From Pedobacter sp. (GTDB lineage Bacteria; Bacteroidota; Bacteroidia; Sphingobacteriales; Sphingobacteriaceae): a stretch of DNA of 63,373 nt. Every line of letters starts with the position of its first letter. Position 1 is the first letter of the stretch. Location of the stretch: positions 1-63,373 of the forward strand of contig NZ_JAVHXT010000009.1 in NCBI RefSeq assembly GCF_031119335.1, in the 5' to 3' direction. The position numbers were made by a program, and so were the translations under genes. The notes beneath the pieces are model-generated. The model saw nothing but the letters and a program-made list of their open reading frames with translations, ran no database searches and had not been told where the DNA came from. Shown piece after piece: positions 34,174-43,860 of this stretch.

Positions 34174-35979
34174 ATGAACAAGAAGATATACAGCAGCTTA
34201 TTTATAATCTTGGCCGTAGCCCTGATTTATTCATGCAAAAAAACAGATATTTTGGATGGCAAGCTTAATACAGAGCTTAACGAAGAAACCACCTTCGCCG
34301 ACAGTGCAAGGACAAGTAACTTTTTGTTTGGTGTTTACTCCGATATATTTTTCGAATTTAGCTCTAGGTACTACAACTCTGGAAACGGGAGTGGTATTAC
34401 TGCGGGTACTGCCGAAGCTTCTGATGAGGGTAACCATCGGCTTTTTGGGGCAACCCAACCTTTCGTGGTAATTTATACAGGTAGTTTGGCTCCAGTAGTA
34501 TCAAGCGGTACTAACCAAAACCCTTATGTGGTAGCTTATGATAAGTCTTTCGCTAACATCCGTAGAGCGAACATCTTTCTGGCAAATGTAGATCGTTCTC
34601 CAATATCAGCTGCGCTAAAGAAACAGACTAAAGCAGAAGCCAGATTTTTAAGAGCATGGTATTACTCTATCTTAATTAAACATTTTGGGGGTGTTCCACT
34701 TTTGGGAGATAAAAATTATGGTCCGAACGATATCATAGATGTTAGCCGTAGTTCTTACGAGGAATGTGTTAATTATATTGTTAGTGAGTTAGATGCAATT
34801 ACACCAGATTTGCCTGCAAACTACAATGCGCAAAACTATGGTCGTATTACAAGTGTAGCCTGTAAGGCATTAAAATCTAGAATTTTATTGTTTGCAGCCA
34901 GCCCATTGTTTAATGGAGGTAACATTGGTAAAACAGATGCCCAAAAGAAAGTGGTTGGGTACGATGGTTTTGATGCAACACGTTGGACAAAAGCGGCTAC
35001 TGCTGCTAAAGAAGCTTTAGACTTTGCCACTGCAAACGGTTATGCGCTTTACGAAGACAATTCTATACCGGGTTTAGGCTTTGGCAAAGTATTTACCATG
35101 CGTGTAAACACAGAGTTTCTTCTAAACGGCATGGCTGCGGGATCGAAAACTTTAGAGGGAGCGTTGTTGCCGGTATCTAGGGGCGTAACCACACCGCAAG
35201 CTATGCCTTCACAAAATTTGGTAGATGCTTTTGGCACTATTAACGGTAAGCCAACAGAAACAGATTTAAAATCGCCAACAAACCCAACAGGATATGACCC
35301 AGCAACGCCTTATGTAAACCGCGACCCACGTTTAAACTATACCGTAATTTACAATCAAATGTTGTGGTTTAACAACGCAACCGGAAACAGACAGCCGGTA
35401 AATACCTATATTGGCGTTCAAGATGGTTGGTCGGTACAGGGTTCGGCTGGATTAACTTACGCAACCGGGTATTTTTGGAGAAAAATGATGGATGATGGAA
35501 CTGCTAATAATGGTGGGCCAACCTTACAACGCACTTGGGGATTAATTCGTTTGGCAGAAATTATGTTAAATTACGCCGAAGCCGCTAATGAAGACAACAA
35601 CATCTCGGCCGCTTATGACCAGTTGAAACTGATTAGAAAACGAGCAGGTATTTTGGCTGGAACAGATGGGAATTATGGCTTAAAAGCAGCCATGAACAAA
35701 GACGAAATGCGTTTGGTAATACAAAACGAGCGGATGGTAGAACTGGCTTATGAAGGTCATCGTTTTTTTGATGTTCGTCGTTGGAAATTAGCAATGGAAA
35801 AGTTCAATTTTACCATGATGGGAATGCAGATTACCCGCACAGGAAATACCTATACTTATAACAAGGTGCCAATTACAAATAATGCTAACCGGGTGTTCAA
35901 AGAGGCAAATTATTTTTTCCCCATTGCACAGGCAGAAATTAGTAGGGTACCAACACTTATACAAAATCCTGGTTATTAA
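34174..35979 (+). CDS. susD: SusD-like glycan-binding lipoprotein 2
   Basis: 601 residues starting four bases after SusC 2. Lipobox ALIYSC (Cys21). SusD signatures: KAEARFLRAWYYSILIKHFGGVPLLGD, SRILLFAASPLFNGGNIG, RLAEIMLNYAEAANE, and EGHRFFDVRRWKLAMEKFN with a PI...IQNPGY end. A 70-base gap separates it from the GH2 gene. Confidence 0.93.
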   Translation: MNKKIYSSLFIILAVALIYSCKKTDILDGKLNTELNEETTFADSARTSNFLFGVYSDIFFEFSSRYYNSGNGSGITAGTAEASDEGNHRLFGATQPFVVIYTGSLAPVVSSGTNQNPYVVAYDKSFANIRRANIFLANVDRSPISAALKKQTKAEARFLRAWYYSILIKHFGGVPLLGDKNYGPNDIIDVSRSSYEECVNYIVSELDAITPDLPANYNAQNYGRITSVACKALKSRILLFAASPLFNGGNIGKTDAQKKVVGYDGFDATRWTKAATAAKEALDFATANGYALYEDNSIPGLGFGKVFTMRVNTEFLLNGMAAGSKTLEGALLPVSRGVTTPQAMPSQNLVDAFGTINGKPTETDLKSPTNPTGYDPATPYVNRDPRLNYTVIYNQMLWFNNATGNRQPVNTYIGVQDGWSVQGSAGLTYATGYFWRKMMDDGTANNGGPTLQRTWGLIRLAEIMLNYAEAANEDNNISAAYDQLKLIRKRAGILAGTDGNYGLKAAMNKDEMRLVIQNERMVELAYEGHRFFDVRRWKLAMEKFNFTMMGMQITRTGNTYTYNKVPITNNANRVFKEANYFFPIAQAEISRVPTLIQNPGY

Positions 35980-36049
35980 TAGTTGATTGAGCGCTCTGAC
36001 CTAAACGGTTGGAGCGATTCTTAAATTTTATGTTCAGATACAACACTTT

Positions 36050-38710
36050 ATGTCGTTAAAAACTTGCTTAGCACTGTCCTTCGTTTTTATTTATAGTATT
36101 GTTTTCAGCCAGCAGTCTAAGTCAACAAGTGCCAGATTGGTTGTTAATATCAATCAAAACTGGCAGTTCTCAAAAGATGAAAAAGCCAAAGGTTATGACC
36201 AACTCAAATACACAAATGTAAATATACCACATACGTGGAATGCTTTTGATGTTTTAGACGACGAACCTGGATATTACAGAGGTGTAGGCTACTATAAAAA
36301 GAAGCTAAATCTAAAGCCAGAATGGAAAGGAAAAAAGATTTATCTTGATTTTGGTGCAGCCAACCAAGAAACATCCGTTTATCTAAATGGTAAAAAAGTT
36401 GGCAGCCACATAGGTGGATATACTGGCTTTACAGTTGCTTTAGACCAATTAAAGTTTGATGGTAAGGATGAGGTTGTAGTAAAAGTTGATAACAGTCATA
36501 ATGAGAGTATTCCGCCTTTAACAGGAGATTTTACATTCTTTGGCGGTATGTATCGAAATGTTTCGTTGGTAGTGGTAAATCAGGCGCATTTTGCTGATGA
36601 AACTTACGGTACAACTGGTATTTATGTACACGCCGATGAAGTTAGCAGTGAGAGGGCAACGTTAAACGTGAATACTAATTGGGTTAACCCTTATTCTTTC
36701 ATAAATGAGATCTTGGTAACTACCACACTAATTGATGCAAAATCGAATAAAGTGGGCGAGAGCAAATGGTTGTCTTCAAAAAATCCATCTATAAATACCA
36801 ATTTCTCGCTGCCAAAAATCGAAGTTAAAAATCCGATACTATGGTCGCCAGAAAACCCGTATCTATACAGGGTAATTACTAGATTAACAGATCAGAAAAC
36901 TGGGAAAATATTAGACGAGGTAAAAACCAATATAGGTTTCCGTCACTTCAGTTTCGATGCAGAAAAAGGTTTCTTTTTAAATGGAAAATCAGTAAAACTG
37001 ATAGGGGCTAGCCGCCACCAAGATTTTGCCAAAATGGGTAATGCGGTACCATCGGCTTTGCAAGTAAAGGATGTAGAACTGTTGAAAGAAATGGGAGGCA
37101 ATTTTTTACGTGTAGCCCATTATCCGCAAGACCAAGCAGTGCTAGATGCTTGTGATAGGTTAGGGATTTTAACTTCGGTAGAAATTCCGATAGTAAATGA
37201 AATTACAGAAACAGAAGCCTTTTACAACAATTGCAAAGCGATGCAGTTAGAAATGATCAAGCAAAATTATAATCATACTAGCGTGATTATTTGGGCTTAT
37301 ATGAACGAGGTTTTGTTAAAAATGCGTTATGGCAAAGAGCCTGAAAGAAAGAAAATCTACCTGAAAAGTATCGAAAACCTAGCGCAAAACTTAGAGGATT
37401 TAACCCGTAAAACCGACCCAACACGTTATACAATGATGAGCAATCATGGCGATGTAACTGGTTATACCAACGCTGGTTTGGTTAAAATACCCATGATTGT
37501 TGGCTGGAACCTTTATCAAGGTTGGTATGGTGGTAAATCTGAAGATTTTGGACCGGCTTTAGATCGCATTCATGCGGCAATGCCCGACAAACCTTTGATA
37601 GTAACTGAATATGGGGCAGATGTTGATCCTCGAATACATGCAGACAATCCAATTCGTTTTGATAAGAGTTTGGCTTATGGAATGAAATACCATCAAATCT
37701 ATATTAAGGATATTTTAACACGCCCATTTATTGCCGGTGCAGCAGCTTGGAACTTATCAGATTTTAGCTCAGAAACTAGAAGCGAAACCATGCCGAGTAT
37801 CAACAACAAAGGATTATTAACGCTAGAAAGACAGCCGAAAAACACCTATTTCCTTTACAAAGCACAATTTAGTAAAAATCCATACATCAAAATTGGCGAT
37901 GGCTCTTGGAAAGTAAGAGGAGGGATTACACCAAAACAAGAACTAACGGTTATCAGTAATTTAGACAGCGTTTCAGTAACAGTAAATGGTAAAGCACAAG
38001 GTAAAAGAGCTGTGGTAGACGGCGTTGCAAGCTGGTCTGTAGATTTTAAATCTGGGAAAAATGAAGTTGAAGCCATCGCGTATAAAAATGGCAAAACGTT
38101 TAAAGATCAGTCGACCATAGATTTCGTATTGCAGCCGCAAGCATTATTAAATTCATCAGCTTCGTTGAATATTTTGTTAGGCTCACAAAGGCAATTTATA
38201 GATGATAAAAATCAAATCTGGCTGCCAAGTAAAGCTCATGAGCAAAACAGTTGGGGACATATAGGCGGCGAACCTTTCAAAATCAAGAACAGCAGCAGAC
38301 AATTGTATGGTTCAGATAAAAATATCATCGGTACGCAAAACGACCCAATTTACCAAACGCAGTTGGTTGGTATAGATGTTTATGAACTGGCGGTACCAAA
38401 AGGTAAATATGAAGTTACTTTACATTTTGCAGAGCTGATGGGCAATGGTATCCAATCGGTTTTACCTTATAATTTAGATAGTCTAGTTGCAGAAGGCAAA
38501 GAAGTGCCACCACAGCGTGTTTTCGATGTTTATCTCAACAATAAATTAGTAGTTAAAGCACTAAATATTGCTGCAAAATATGGCATTGCTAGAAGTGTAG
38601 AAAGAAAATTTGAATGCATCGTAAGCGATGATAAAGGAATTAAATTAGCATTTAAGAGCATCGCTGGAAAGCCAGTGTTAAACGCATTACAGGTTAAAAA
38701 ATTGAATTAA
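36050..38710 (+). CDS. Glycoside hydrolase family 2 enzyme with C-terminal malectin-like domain
   Basis: 886 residues, signal peptide ending VFSQQ. Order: GH2 sugar-binding sandwich (about 30-190), Ig-like domain (195-295), TIM barrel (300-600), a further Ig-like module (620-690) and a malectin-like domain (about 705-886; QLVGIDVYELAVPKGKYEVTLHFAE). Predicted acid/base Glu420 (WAYMNEV) and nucleophile Glu520 (PLIVTEYGAD). Family members are exo-acting beta-galactosidases, beta-glucuronidases or beta-mannosidases; specificity cannot be read here. The malectin tail suggests carbohydrate binding. A membrane protein gene follows five bases later. Confidence 0.9.
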   Translation: MSLKTCLALSFVFIYSIVFSQQSKSTSARLVVNINQNWQFSKDEKAKGYDQLKYTNVNIPHTWNAFDVLDDEPGYYRGVGYYKKKLNLKPEWKGKKIYLDFGAANQETSVYLNGKKVGSHIGGYTGFTVALDQLKFDGKDEVVVKVDNSHNESIPPLTGDFTFFGGMYRNVSLVVVNQAHFADETYGTTGIYVHADEVSSERATLNVNTNWVNPYSFINEILVTTTLIDAKSNKVGESKWLSSKNPSINTNFSLPKIEVKNPILWSPENPYLYRVITRLTDQKTGKILDEVKTNIGFRHFSFDAEKGFFLNGKSVKLIGASRHQDFAKMGNAVPSALQVKDVELLKEMGGNFLRVAHYPQDQAVLDACDRLGILTSVEIPIVNEITETEAFYNNCKAMQLEMIKQNYNHTSVIIWAYMNEVLLKMRYGKEPERKKIYLKSIENLAQNLEDLTRKTDPTRYTMMSNHGDVTGYTNAGLVKIPMIVGWNLYQGWYGGKSEDFGPALDRIHAAMPDKPLIVTEYGADVDPRIHADNPIRFDKSLAYGMKYHQIYIKDILTRPFIAGAAAWNLSDFSSETRSETMPSINNKGLLTLERQPKNTYFLYKAQFSKNPYIKIGDGSWKVRGGITPKQELTVISNLDSVSVTVNGKAQGKRAVVDGVASWSVDFKSGKNEVEAIAYKNGKTFKDQSTIDFVLQPQALLNSSASLNILLGSQRQFIDDKNQIWLPSKAHEQNSWGHIGGEPFKIKNSSRQLYGSDKNIIGTQNDPIYQTQLVGIDVYELAVPKGKYEVTLHFAELMGNGIQSVLPYNLDSLVAEGKEVPPQRVFDVYLNNKLVVKALNIAAKYGIARSVERKFECIVSDDKGIKLAFKSIAGKPVLNALQVKKLN

Positions 38711-38715
38711 ACACA

Positions 38716-39888
38716 ATGGCTTTACCATCAAGAATACAATCCATAGATGTGTTAAGGGCAATCACCATGTTCTTAATGATTTTCGTAAACGATGTTGCGG
38801 GTGTTGCTCGTATTCCAGAATGGATTGGGCATACTGCTGCAGATGTTGATGGAATGGGTTTTTCGGACGTTATTTTTCCTGCGTTTTTGTTCATTGTAGG
38901 CTTATCGTTGCCATTTGCAATTCAAGCGAGAATTAACAAAGGAAATTCGTTTTTAGCTATTGTATGGTATATTTTGCTACGCTCGTTGGCATTAATTGTA
39001 ATGGGCTTTTTTCATGTAAATCTAGAAAGTTATAACAGCGAATTAACAGGATTGGCAAAGCCAGTTTATACCTTGCTTTTAACCACTGGTTTCTTTTTGG
39101 TCTGGCTAGATTATCCAAAGCAATTATCGAACACTAAAAAATACAGTTTAACTGCACTTGGAATAATATTGATTTTAGCAATGGCTTATCTGTACAAAGG
39201 AGGTAATGCCGAAAATCCGAAAGGTTTAGCGCCGCATTGGTGGGGTATTTTAGGTTTAATTGGATGGGCTTACTTGTTCACTGCATTCACTTATCTCATC
39301 ACCCGAGGTAAAATGTTGTGGTTGCTCATTGCATTTCTGATTTATGCAATCATTAACGTCACCACGCACATGGGCCTATTGCATGTAAATCTATGGCGAA
39401 TAGGAGATGCTTCATCTATTACTTTAATGATGGGAGGAGCCGTAATTGCTACCAGTTACCAAATTTTGGCTGCGAAACGAAAAGATACACAATTATGGCT
39501 GTTGTTAAGCTTAGCAGGTCTGTCTTGTATTGTTTTTGGTTTTTTGATTAGATCCTTTGCTGGTGGAATTTCAAAGATTTACGCAACACCAGCTTGGGTA
39601 TTCATTTGTATGGGAATTACCATTTTAGCATTTCAGCTAACGATTTATTTAGTTGATGTGAAAGGCAGAAAGGACTGGTTTAAATGGATAAAACCAGCCG
39701 GAACAAGCACATTGACCTGTTATCTCATGCCTTATGTGGTCTATGCTATATTAAGATTGGTTCATTTCAACTATCCGTCATTCTTAAATTATGGTGCAGG
39801 TGGAATTTTACGTTCTCTACTATTTGCCTTTATTGTGATAAGAATAGTTGCATTAATGGAGAAATACAGTATTCGTTTAAAGGTTTAA
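38716..39888 (+). CDS. DUF5009 / HGSNAT-like multi-pass membrane protein
   Basis: 390 residues with about 10 hydrophobic helices. The start SIDVLRAITMFLMIFVNDV and SDVIFPAFLFIVGLSLPFAIQARI match the heparan-alpha-glucosaminide N-acetyltransferase-like/DUF5009 group; the animal enzyme acetylates terminal glucosamine using cytosolic acetyl-CoA. Bacterial members are common in glycan loci, but their activity is mostly unproven. It lies five bases after the GH2 gene and three before the GH18 gene, so the three are surely co-transcribed, which hints at an amino-sugar-containing substrate. Confidence 0.85.
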   Translation: MALPSRIQSIDVLRAITMFLMIFVNDVAGVARIPEWIGHTAADVDGMGFSDVIFPAFLFIVGLSLPFAIQARINKGNSFLAIVWYILLRSLALIVMGFFHVNLESYNSELTGLAKPVYTLLLTTGFFLVWLDYPKQLSNTKKYSLTALGIILILAMAYLYKGGNAENPKGLAPHWWGILGLIGWAYLFTAFTYLITRGKMLWLLIAFLIYAIINVTTHMGLLHVNLWRIGDASSITLMMGGAVIATSYQILAAKRKDTQLWLLLSLAGLSCIVFGFLIRSFAGGISKIYATPAWVFICMGITILAFQLTIYLVDVKGRKDWFKWIKPAGTSTLTCYLMPYVVYAILRLVHFNYPSFLNYGAGGILRSLLFAFIVIRIVALMEKYSIRLKV

Positions 39889-39891
39889 ATT

Positions 39892-41022
39892 ATGAACAAG
39901 ATAAATCAGTTATTGGCATTATTCACTATAGCTACGGTTTTTATAGCTGCAAAAAGAACAGATAAGCCCGTTAAAAAGCCAGTAGTTATTGGTTATGTAA
40001 CTGGCTACAGTGGCTTAATCAATCCAGAGCAAATTAATGCAGAAAAGTTGACGCATATTAACTACGCATTTGTGAACGTAAAGAATAACCAAGCGTATTT
40101 AGACAATGCAAAGCGAGATTCAACCAACTTTGTAAGGTTAAACTCATTGAAACTCAAAAATCCATCGTTACAAATTTTAATTTCTATTGGCGGATGGTCT
40201 TGGAGTGAGAATTTCTCTGATGCCGTATTAACCGATTCGCTACGTAAAGGATTTGCTAAAAGTTCGGTAGATATCATTCGTAAACATCAACTAGATGGGG
40301 TAGATATCGATTGGGAATATCCAGGAATGCCGGGTGAAGCAGGAAATGTTTATCGCCCAGAAGACAAGCAAAACTATACTTTAATGTTTAAAGAAATTAG
40401 GAAAGAGTTGGATATCTTTGAGAAAGAAACCGGAAAGAAAAAACTGTTAACAACCGCCACAGGTGGATTTGTTTCTTTTTTGAATAACACCGAAATGGGC
40501 GAGGCAGCAAAATATCTCGATTACGTAAACCTCATGACCTACGATTACTATTCTTCAAAAACTGCAAAACATCACACCAATTTATTTGATTCTAAAGCTT
40601 ATCCATCAGATAATTCTGCCGACAAAGCTATCAAAGCCTATATCGCTTCGGGTGTGCCAGCATCTAAAATAGTAATGGGCATTGCTTTCTATGGACGTAA
40701 TCTTAAATTAAATACTAATGCCAACAAGGGTATTGGAGACACTATACTTTCATCTGCAAACAGTTATGGCAAAGGCTATACTTTCCTAAAAGATAGTCTG
40801 GCGAATAAAAAGGGCTTTACTGCTTACAAAGACGAAGATGCTAAAGCTCCGTACTTATTTAATCAGCAAACCAAAGAATTTATTTCTTACGATGATGAAT
40901 GGTCGGTAGATCACAAATGCCAATATGTACTTCAGAATAAATTGGGAGGTGTAATGTTTTGGGAATATAGTTCGGATAAAAAGGAATATCTGTTAAATCA
41001 AATCACTAAGAGTTTTAGATAA
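39892..41022 (+). CDS. Glycoside hydrolase family 18 (chitinase-like)
   Basis: 376 residues with an N-terminal export signal. The GH18 barrel motifs are complete: SIGGWSWS (about 98-105), DGVDIDWEYPG with catalytic Glu142, LMTYDYYSS, and a final MFWEYSSDKKEYL. Single-domain GH18 enzymes cleave chitin, chito-oligosaccharides or N-glycan cores by substrate-assisted catalysis. No chitin-binding module is present, suggesting soluble or small substrates. It ends the first enzyme block; a LacI-type operator and a 323-base gap follow. Confidence 0.92.
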   Translation: MNKINQLLALFTIATVFIAAKRTDKPVKKPVVIGYVTGYSGLINPEQINAEKLTHINYAFVNVKNNQAYLDNAKRDSTNFVRLNSLKLKNPSLQILISIGGWSWSENFSDAVLTDSLRKGFAKSSVDIIRKHQLDGVDIDWEYPGMPGEAGNVYRPEDKQNYTLMFKEIRKELDIFEKETGKKKLLTTATGGFVSFLNNTEMGEAAKYLDYVNLMTYDYYSSKTAKHHTNLFDSKAYPSDNSADKAIKAYIASGVPASKIVMGIAFYGRNLKLNTNANKGIGDTILSSANSYGKGYTFLKDSLANKKGFTAYKDEDAKAPYLFNQQTKEFISYDDEWSVDHKCQYVLQNKLGGVMFWEYSSDKKEYLLNQITKSFR

Positions 41023-41030
41023 TGTACGTA

Positions 41031-41046
41031 GCGCAAACGTTTTCGT
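41031..41046 (+). promoter_or_regulatory. LacI/PurR-type operator before the second enzyme block
   Basis: GCGCAAACGTTTTCGT, 15 of 16 identical to the operator at 26098-26113. The gap 41023-41345 holds this site, T-rich sequence, a GTATCAG word (41097-41103) and AT-rich promoter DNA before the GH2 gene. No gene is seen in it. Confidence 0.65.
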
Positions 41047-41345
41047 ATTTTATTGAAAATATTTTGTTGTAGTGTTTGGCGAGTAGAATTTCTAAAGTAT
41101 CAGATGTAAGCATCAATTAATATATTGATTTGGTGATCTGTTTTTATTTAATATTAATTTGATTTTAAGCTTTTTACGTTTCTTTTTAAGGACGACAACT
41201 GTGAATATTGATGGAGATAAGTAATAGTGATAATCTGCTTGGCAGATACAAACATAGTGTAAATGCTACAACAAGTGTGGGTTTGCAAAACAGAATAGGT
41301 TTTGTAGCTTCATATTTTAAATTGGTTAACCAAATTGTAAATCGT

Positions 41346-43811
41346 ATGTCCAAACAACTGAAATTAGTTTTTCTGTGCCTTTTTATATTAAGCCATTCCG
41401 TGAAAGCGCAACAATCTCAACGCTTAAATACAGGTTGGGAATTTGTGAAACAAGATTTAGGCGGTATTTGGGAAGCCGTTCGTCCGGTAGGTAAAGGTAA
41501 TCCAGAGGAGCTTCCGTTTTGGCAGAAAGTGAATCTTCCGCACTGCTTTAACGATATTGATGCTGTAGATCCTGATGTGCATTACTATCAAGGTGCGGGT
41601 TGGTACAGAACAAATCTGGATATCGAAAATCCTTATGCGAATGGTAGAACTCTACTGCATTTTGAAGGCGCTGGGCAAAAAACTTCGGTTTATATCCACA
41701 CCACTAAAGTAGCTGAACATGTAGGCGGTTACGATGAGTGGACAGCTGATATAACAGATGCTGTGGCTGCATTCAAAAAATCGCCATTGTTTAAAACACA
41801 GTTCAAAGGTAAAATTCCGGTGATTATCCGCTGCGATAACACCCGAGATTTAGAAATGATGCCGTCTAGCTTATCAGATTTTAATGTTTACGGGGGCATT
41901 TATCGTTACCTCAACCTTGTTTACAATCCGCAACTAGCTATTGACAAGGTCTTTGCTCATGCCACTGTTGATGCAAAAGGTGTACAAGGAAACTTAACGG
42001 TGAAAACCCGCTTCTTAAACCAAGACAATTTAAAAGATGCTGCGGTAAAAATTAGCTTGGTAGATCCGAATGGAAAAACGGTTTTCACTAGCAATAAAAA
42101 TATTACCAGTTTTAGTGGCGATGAATTGTTGACGGAGACAAATATCAAATCTCCAAAGCTTTGGTCAATAGAGACACCACAGCAATACGAAGTAAAAATT
42201 AGCTTAACCGCTAACGGACAAACTTACAACACCACTCAGAAGATAGGTTTCAGACATTTCGAGTTCGTTAAAAAAGGTCCGTTTACGCTGAATGGAAAAC
42301 GAGTGTTGTTACGTGGTACGCACCGTCACGAAGATCACGCTGGTGTAGCTGCGGCTATGACCGAAGAAATGATGGTTACCGAAATGAAGATGATGAAAGA
42401 AATGGGTGTGAATTTCATCCGTTTGGGGCATTATCAGCAATCACGTATCATTTTAGATTTATGCGATAGTTTAGGGATTTTGGTTTGGGAAGAAATTCCT
42501 TGGTGCCGTGGCGGTTTAGGTGGTCCAGTTTATCAAGAACAGGGAAAGCGAATGTTGACGAATATGATTGAGCAACATTATAACCATCCCTCTATTATTA
42601 TTTGGGGTTTAGGCAATGAGAACGATTGGCCGGGCGATTTCAGTGAGTTTGATAAGGAAAAAATTAGAACTTACATGAAAGAATTGAACGATCTTTCACA
42701 CAAGTTAGATCCTTCGAGAAGTACTGCGATTAGGCGTTGTGATTTCTGTAGAGATATTGTAGATGTGTATTCGCCATCAATTTGGGCAGGCTGGTATCGA
42801 GGCATCTACACAGAATATAAAGGTGTTTCAAAAGCAGAATTTGACAAGTCTGAACGATTTCTACACGTAGAATGGGGCGGAGATAGCCATGCCCGTAGGC
42901 ATTCGGAAAATCCAGACAATGCCTTAATGAAAGTTAAACAAGGTGGCGGTGCCGATGAAAGAGCTGGCGATGCCTCTTTGTATGGAGGTGGTGCAAGGGT
43001 AAGTAAAGATGGCGATTGGAGCGAAAGTTACATCGCTAACTTAATTGATTGGCATTTGAAAGAACAAGAAACTATGCCTTGGCTAACAGGTACGGCATAT
43101 TGGCCATTTAAAGATTTTAGTACACCAATTCGTCCAGAAAATCCAGTGCCCTATGTAAACCAAAAAGGGGTTGTAGAACGTGATTTTACTAAAAAGGAAT
43201 CGTTCTATATTTTCCAATCTTATTGGACAGAGAAGCCAATGGCACACATCTACGGTCACTCTTGGCCAGTGCGTTGGGGCGCTGAAGGCGAAGAAAAAAT
43301 GGTGAAAGTATATTCTAATTGCGATGAGGCAGAGCTGTTTGTGAATGGAAAGAGTTTCGGCGTGAAGAAGCGTAATAGCCAAGATTTTCCTGCTGCGGGC
43401 TTACGTTGGTCGGTGCCAATGCAAAAAGGAACTTACCATTTGAAGGTAGTTGCAAAAAAGGGTAAAGCAACAGTAACTGACGAAATTACCCAAGAATACC
43501 AAACTGAAAAGTGGGGCAAACCAGCCAAATTGGTACTTCAAAAAATTAAGGAAGCTAACGGTGTAGCTACTGTAGAAGTAAAAGCGCTCGACACCAATAA
43601 CGTACTTTGCCTAGATGCAGCAACCGAGGTTAAGTTTAATTTACTTGGCGATGGTGAACTGATTAAAAATCAAGGAACTTCAAGTGCTTCATCTAAAGTT
43701 CAACTTTATAATGGTAGGGCAGTAATTAGCTTGAAAACAAACGATAAAAAGAATGTGGTTTCGGTAAGTGCTGCTGGTTTGCCAACAGAATTTTTAACCA
43801 TTGAGAAGTAA
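41346..43811 (+). CDS. Glycoside hydrolase family 2 enzyme
   Basis: 821 residues from the ATG at 41346; a longer frame from 41208 puts 46 unlikely residues before the signal peptide (LVFLCLFILSHSVKAQ). Sandwich domain about 25-200, Ig-like 205-300, barrel 305-620, C-terminal Ig-like modules to 821. Catalytic pair: Glu425 in IIIWGLGNENDW and Glu509 in FLHVEWGGDSHARR. The unusual WCRGGLGGP loop differs from the other GH2 in the window. With lyase-like and GH88 genes behind it, a role on uronic-acid- or galactose-containing oligosaccharides is plausible. Confidence 0.9.
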   Translation: MSKQLKLVFLCLFILSHSVKAQQSQRLNTGWEFVKQDLGGIWEAVRPVGKGNPEELPFWQKVNLPHCFNDIDAVDPDVHYYQGAGWYRTNLDIENPYANGRTLLHFEGAGQKTSVYIHTTKVAEHVGGYDEWTADITDAVAAFKKSPLFKTQFKGKIPVIIRCDNTRDLEMMPSSLSDFNVYGGIYRYLNLVYNPQLAIDKVFAHATVDAKGVQGNLTVKTRFLNQDNLKDAAVKISLVDPNGKTVFTSNKNITSFSGDELLTETNIKSPKLWSIETPQQYEVKISLTANGQTYNTTQKIGFRHFEFVKKGPFTLNGKRVLLRGTHRHEDHAGVAAAMTEEMMVTEMKMMKEMGVNFIRLGHYQQSRIILDLCDSLGILVWEEIPWCRGGLGGPVYQEQGKRMLTNMIEQHYNHPSIIIWGLGNENDWPGDFSEFDKEKIRTYMKELNDLSHKLDPSRSTAIRRCDFCRDIVDVYSPSIWAGWYRGIYTEYKGVSKAEFDKSERFLHVEWGGDSHARRHSENPDNALMKVKQGGGADERAGDASLYGGGARVSKDGDWSESYIANLIDWHLKEQETMPWLTGTAYWPFKDFSTPIRPENPVPYVNQKGVVERDFTKKESFYIFQSYWTEKPMAHIYGHSWPVRWGAEGEEKMVKVYSNCDEAELFVNGKSFGVKKRNSQDFPAAGLRWSVPMQKGTYHLKVVAKKGKATVTDEITQEYQTEKWGKPAKLVLQKIKEANGVATVEVKALDTNNVLCLDAATEVKFNLLGDGELIKNQGTSSASSKVQLYNGRAVISLKTNDKKNVVSVSAAGLPTEFLTIEK

Positions 43812-43860
43812 ATTATAAATGTTGGCGGGGACGCCAATGTGTATTTCAAAATCAACAATA

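Noticed and set aside
41208..41345. 46-residue N-terminal extension of the second GH2
   Set aside because: It would bury the signal peptide; the ATG at 41346 gives a normal exported start.
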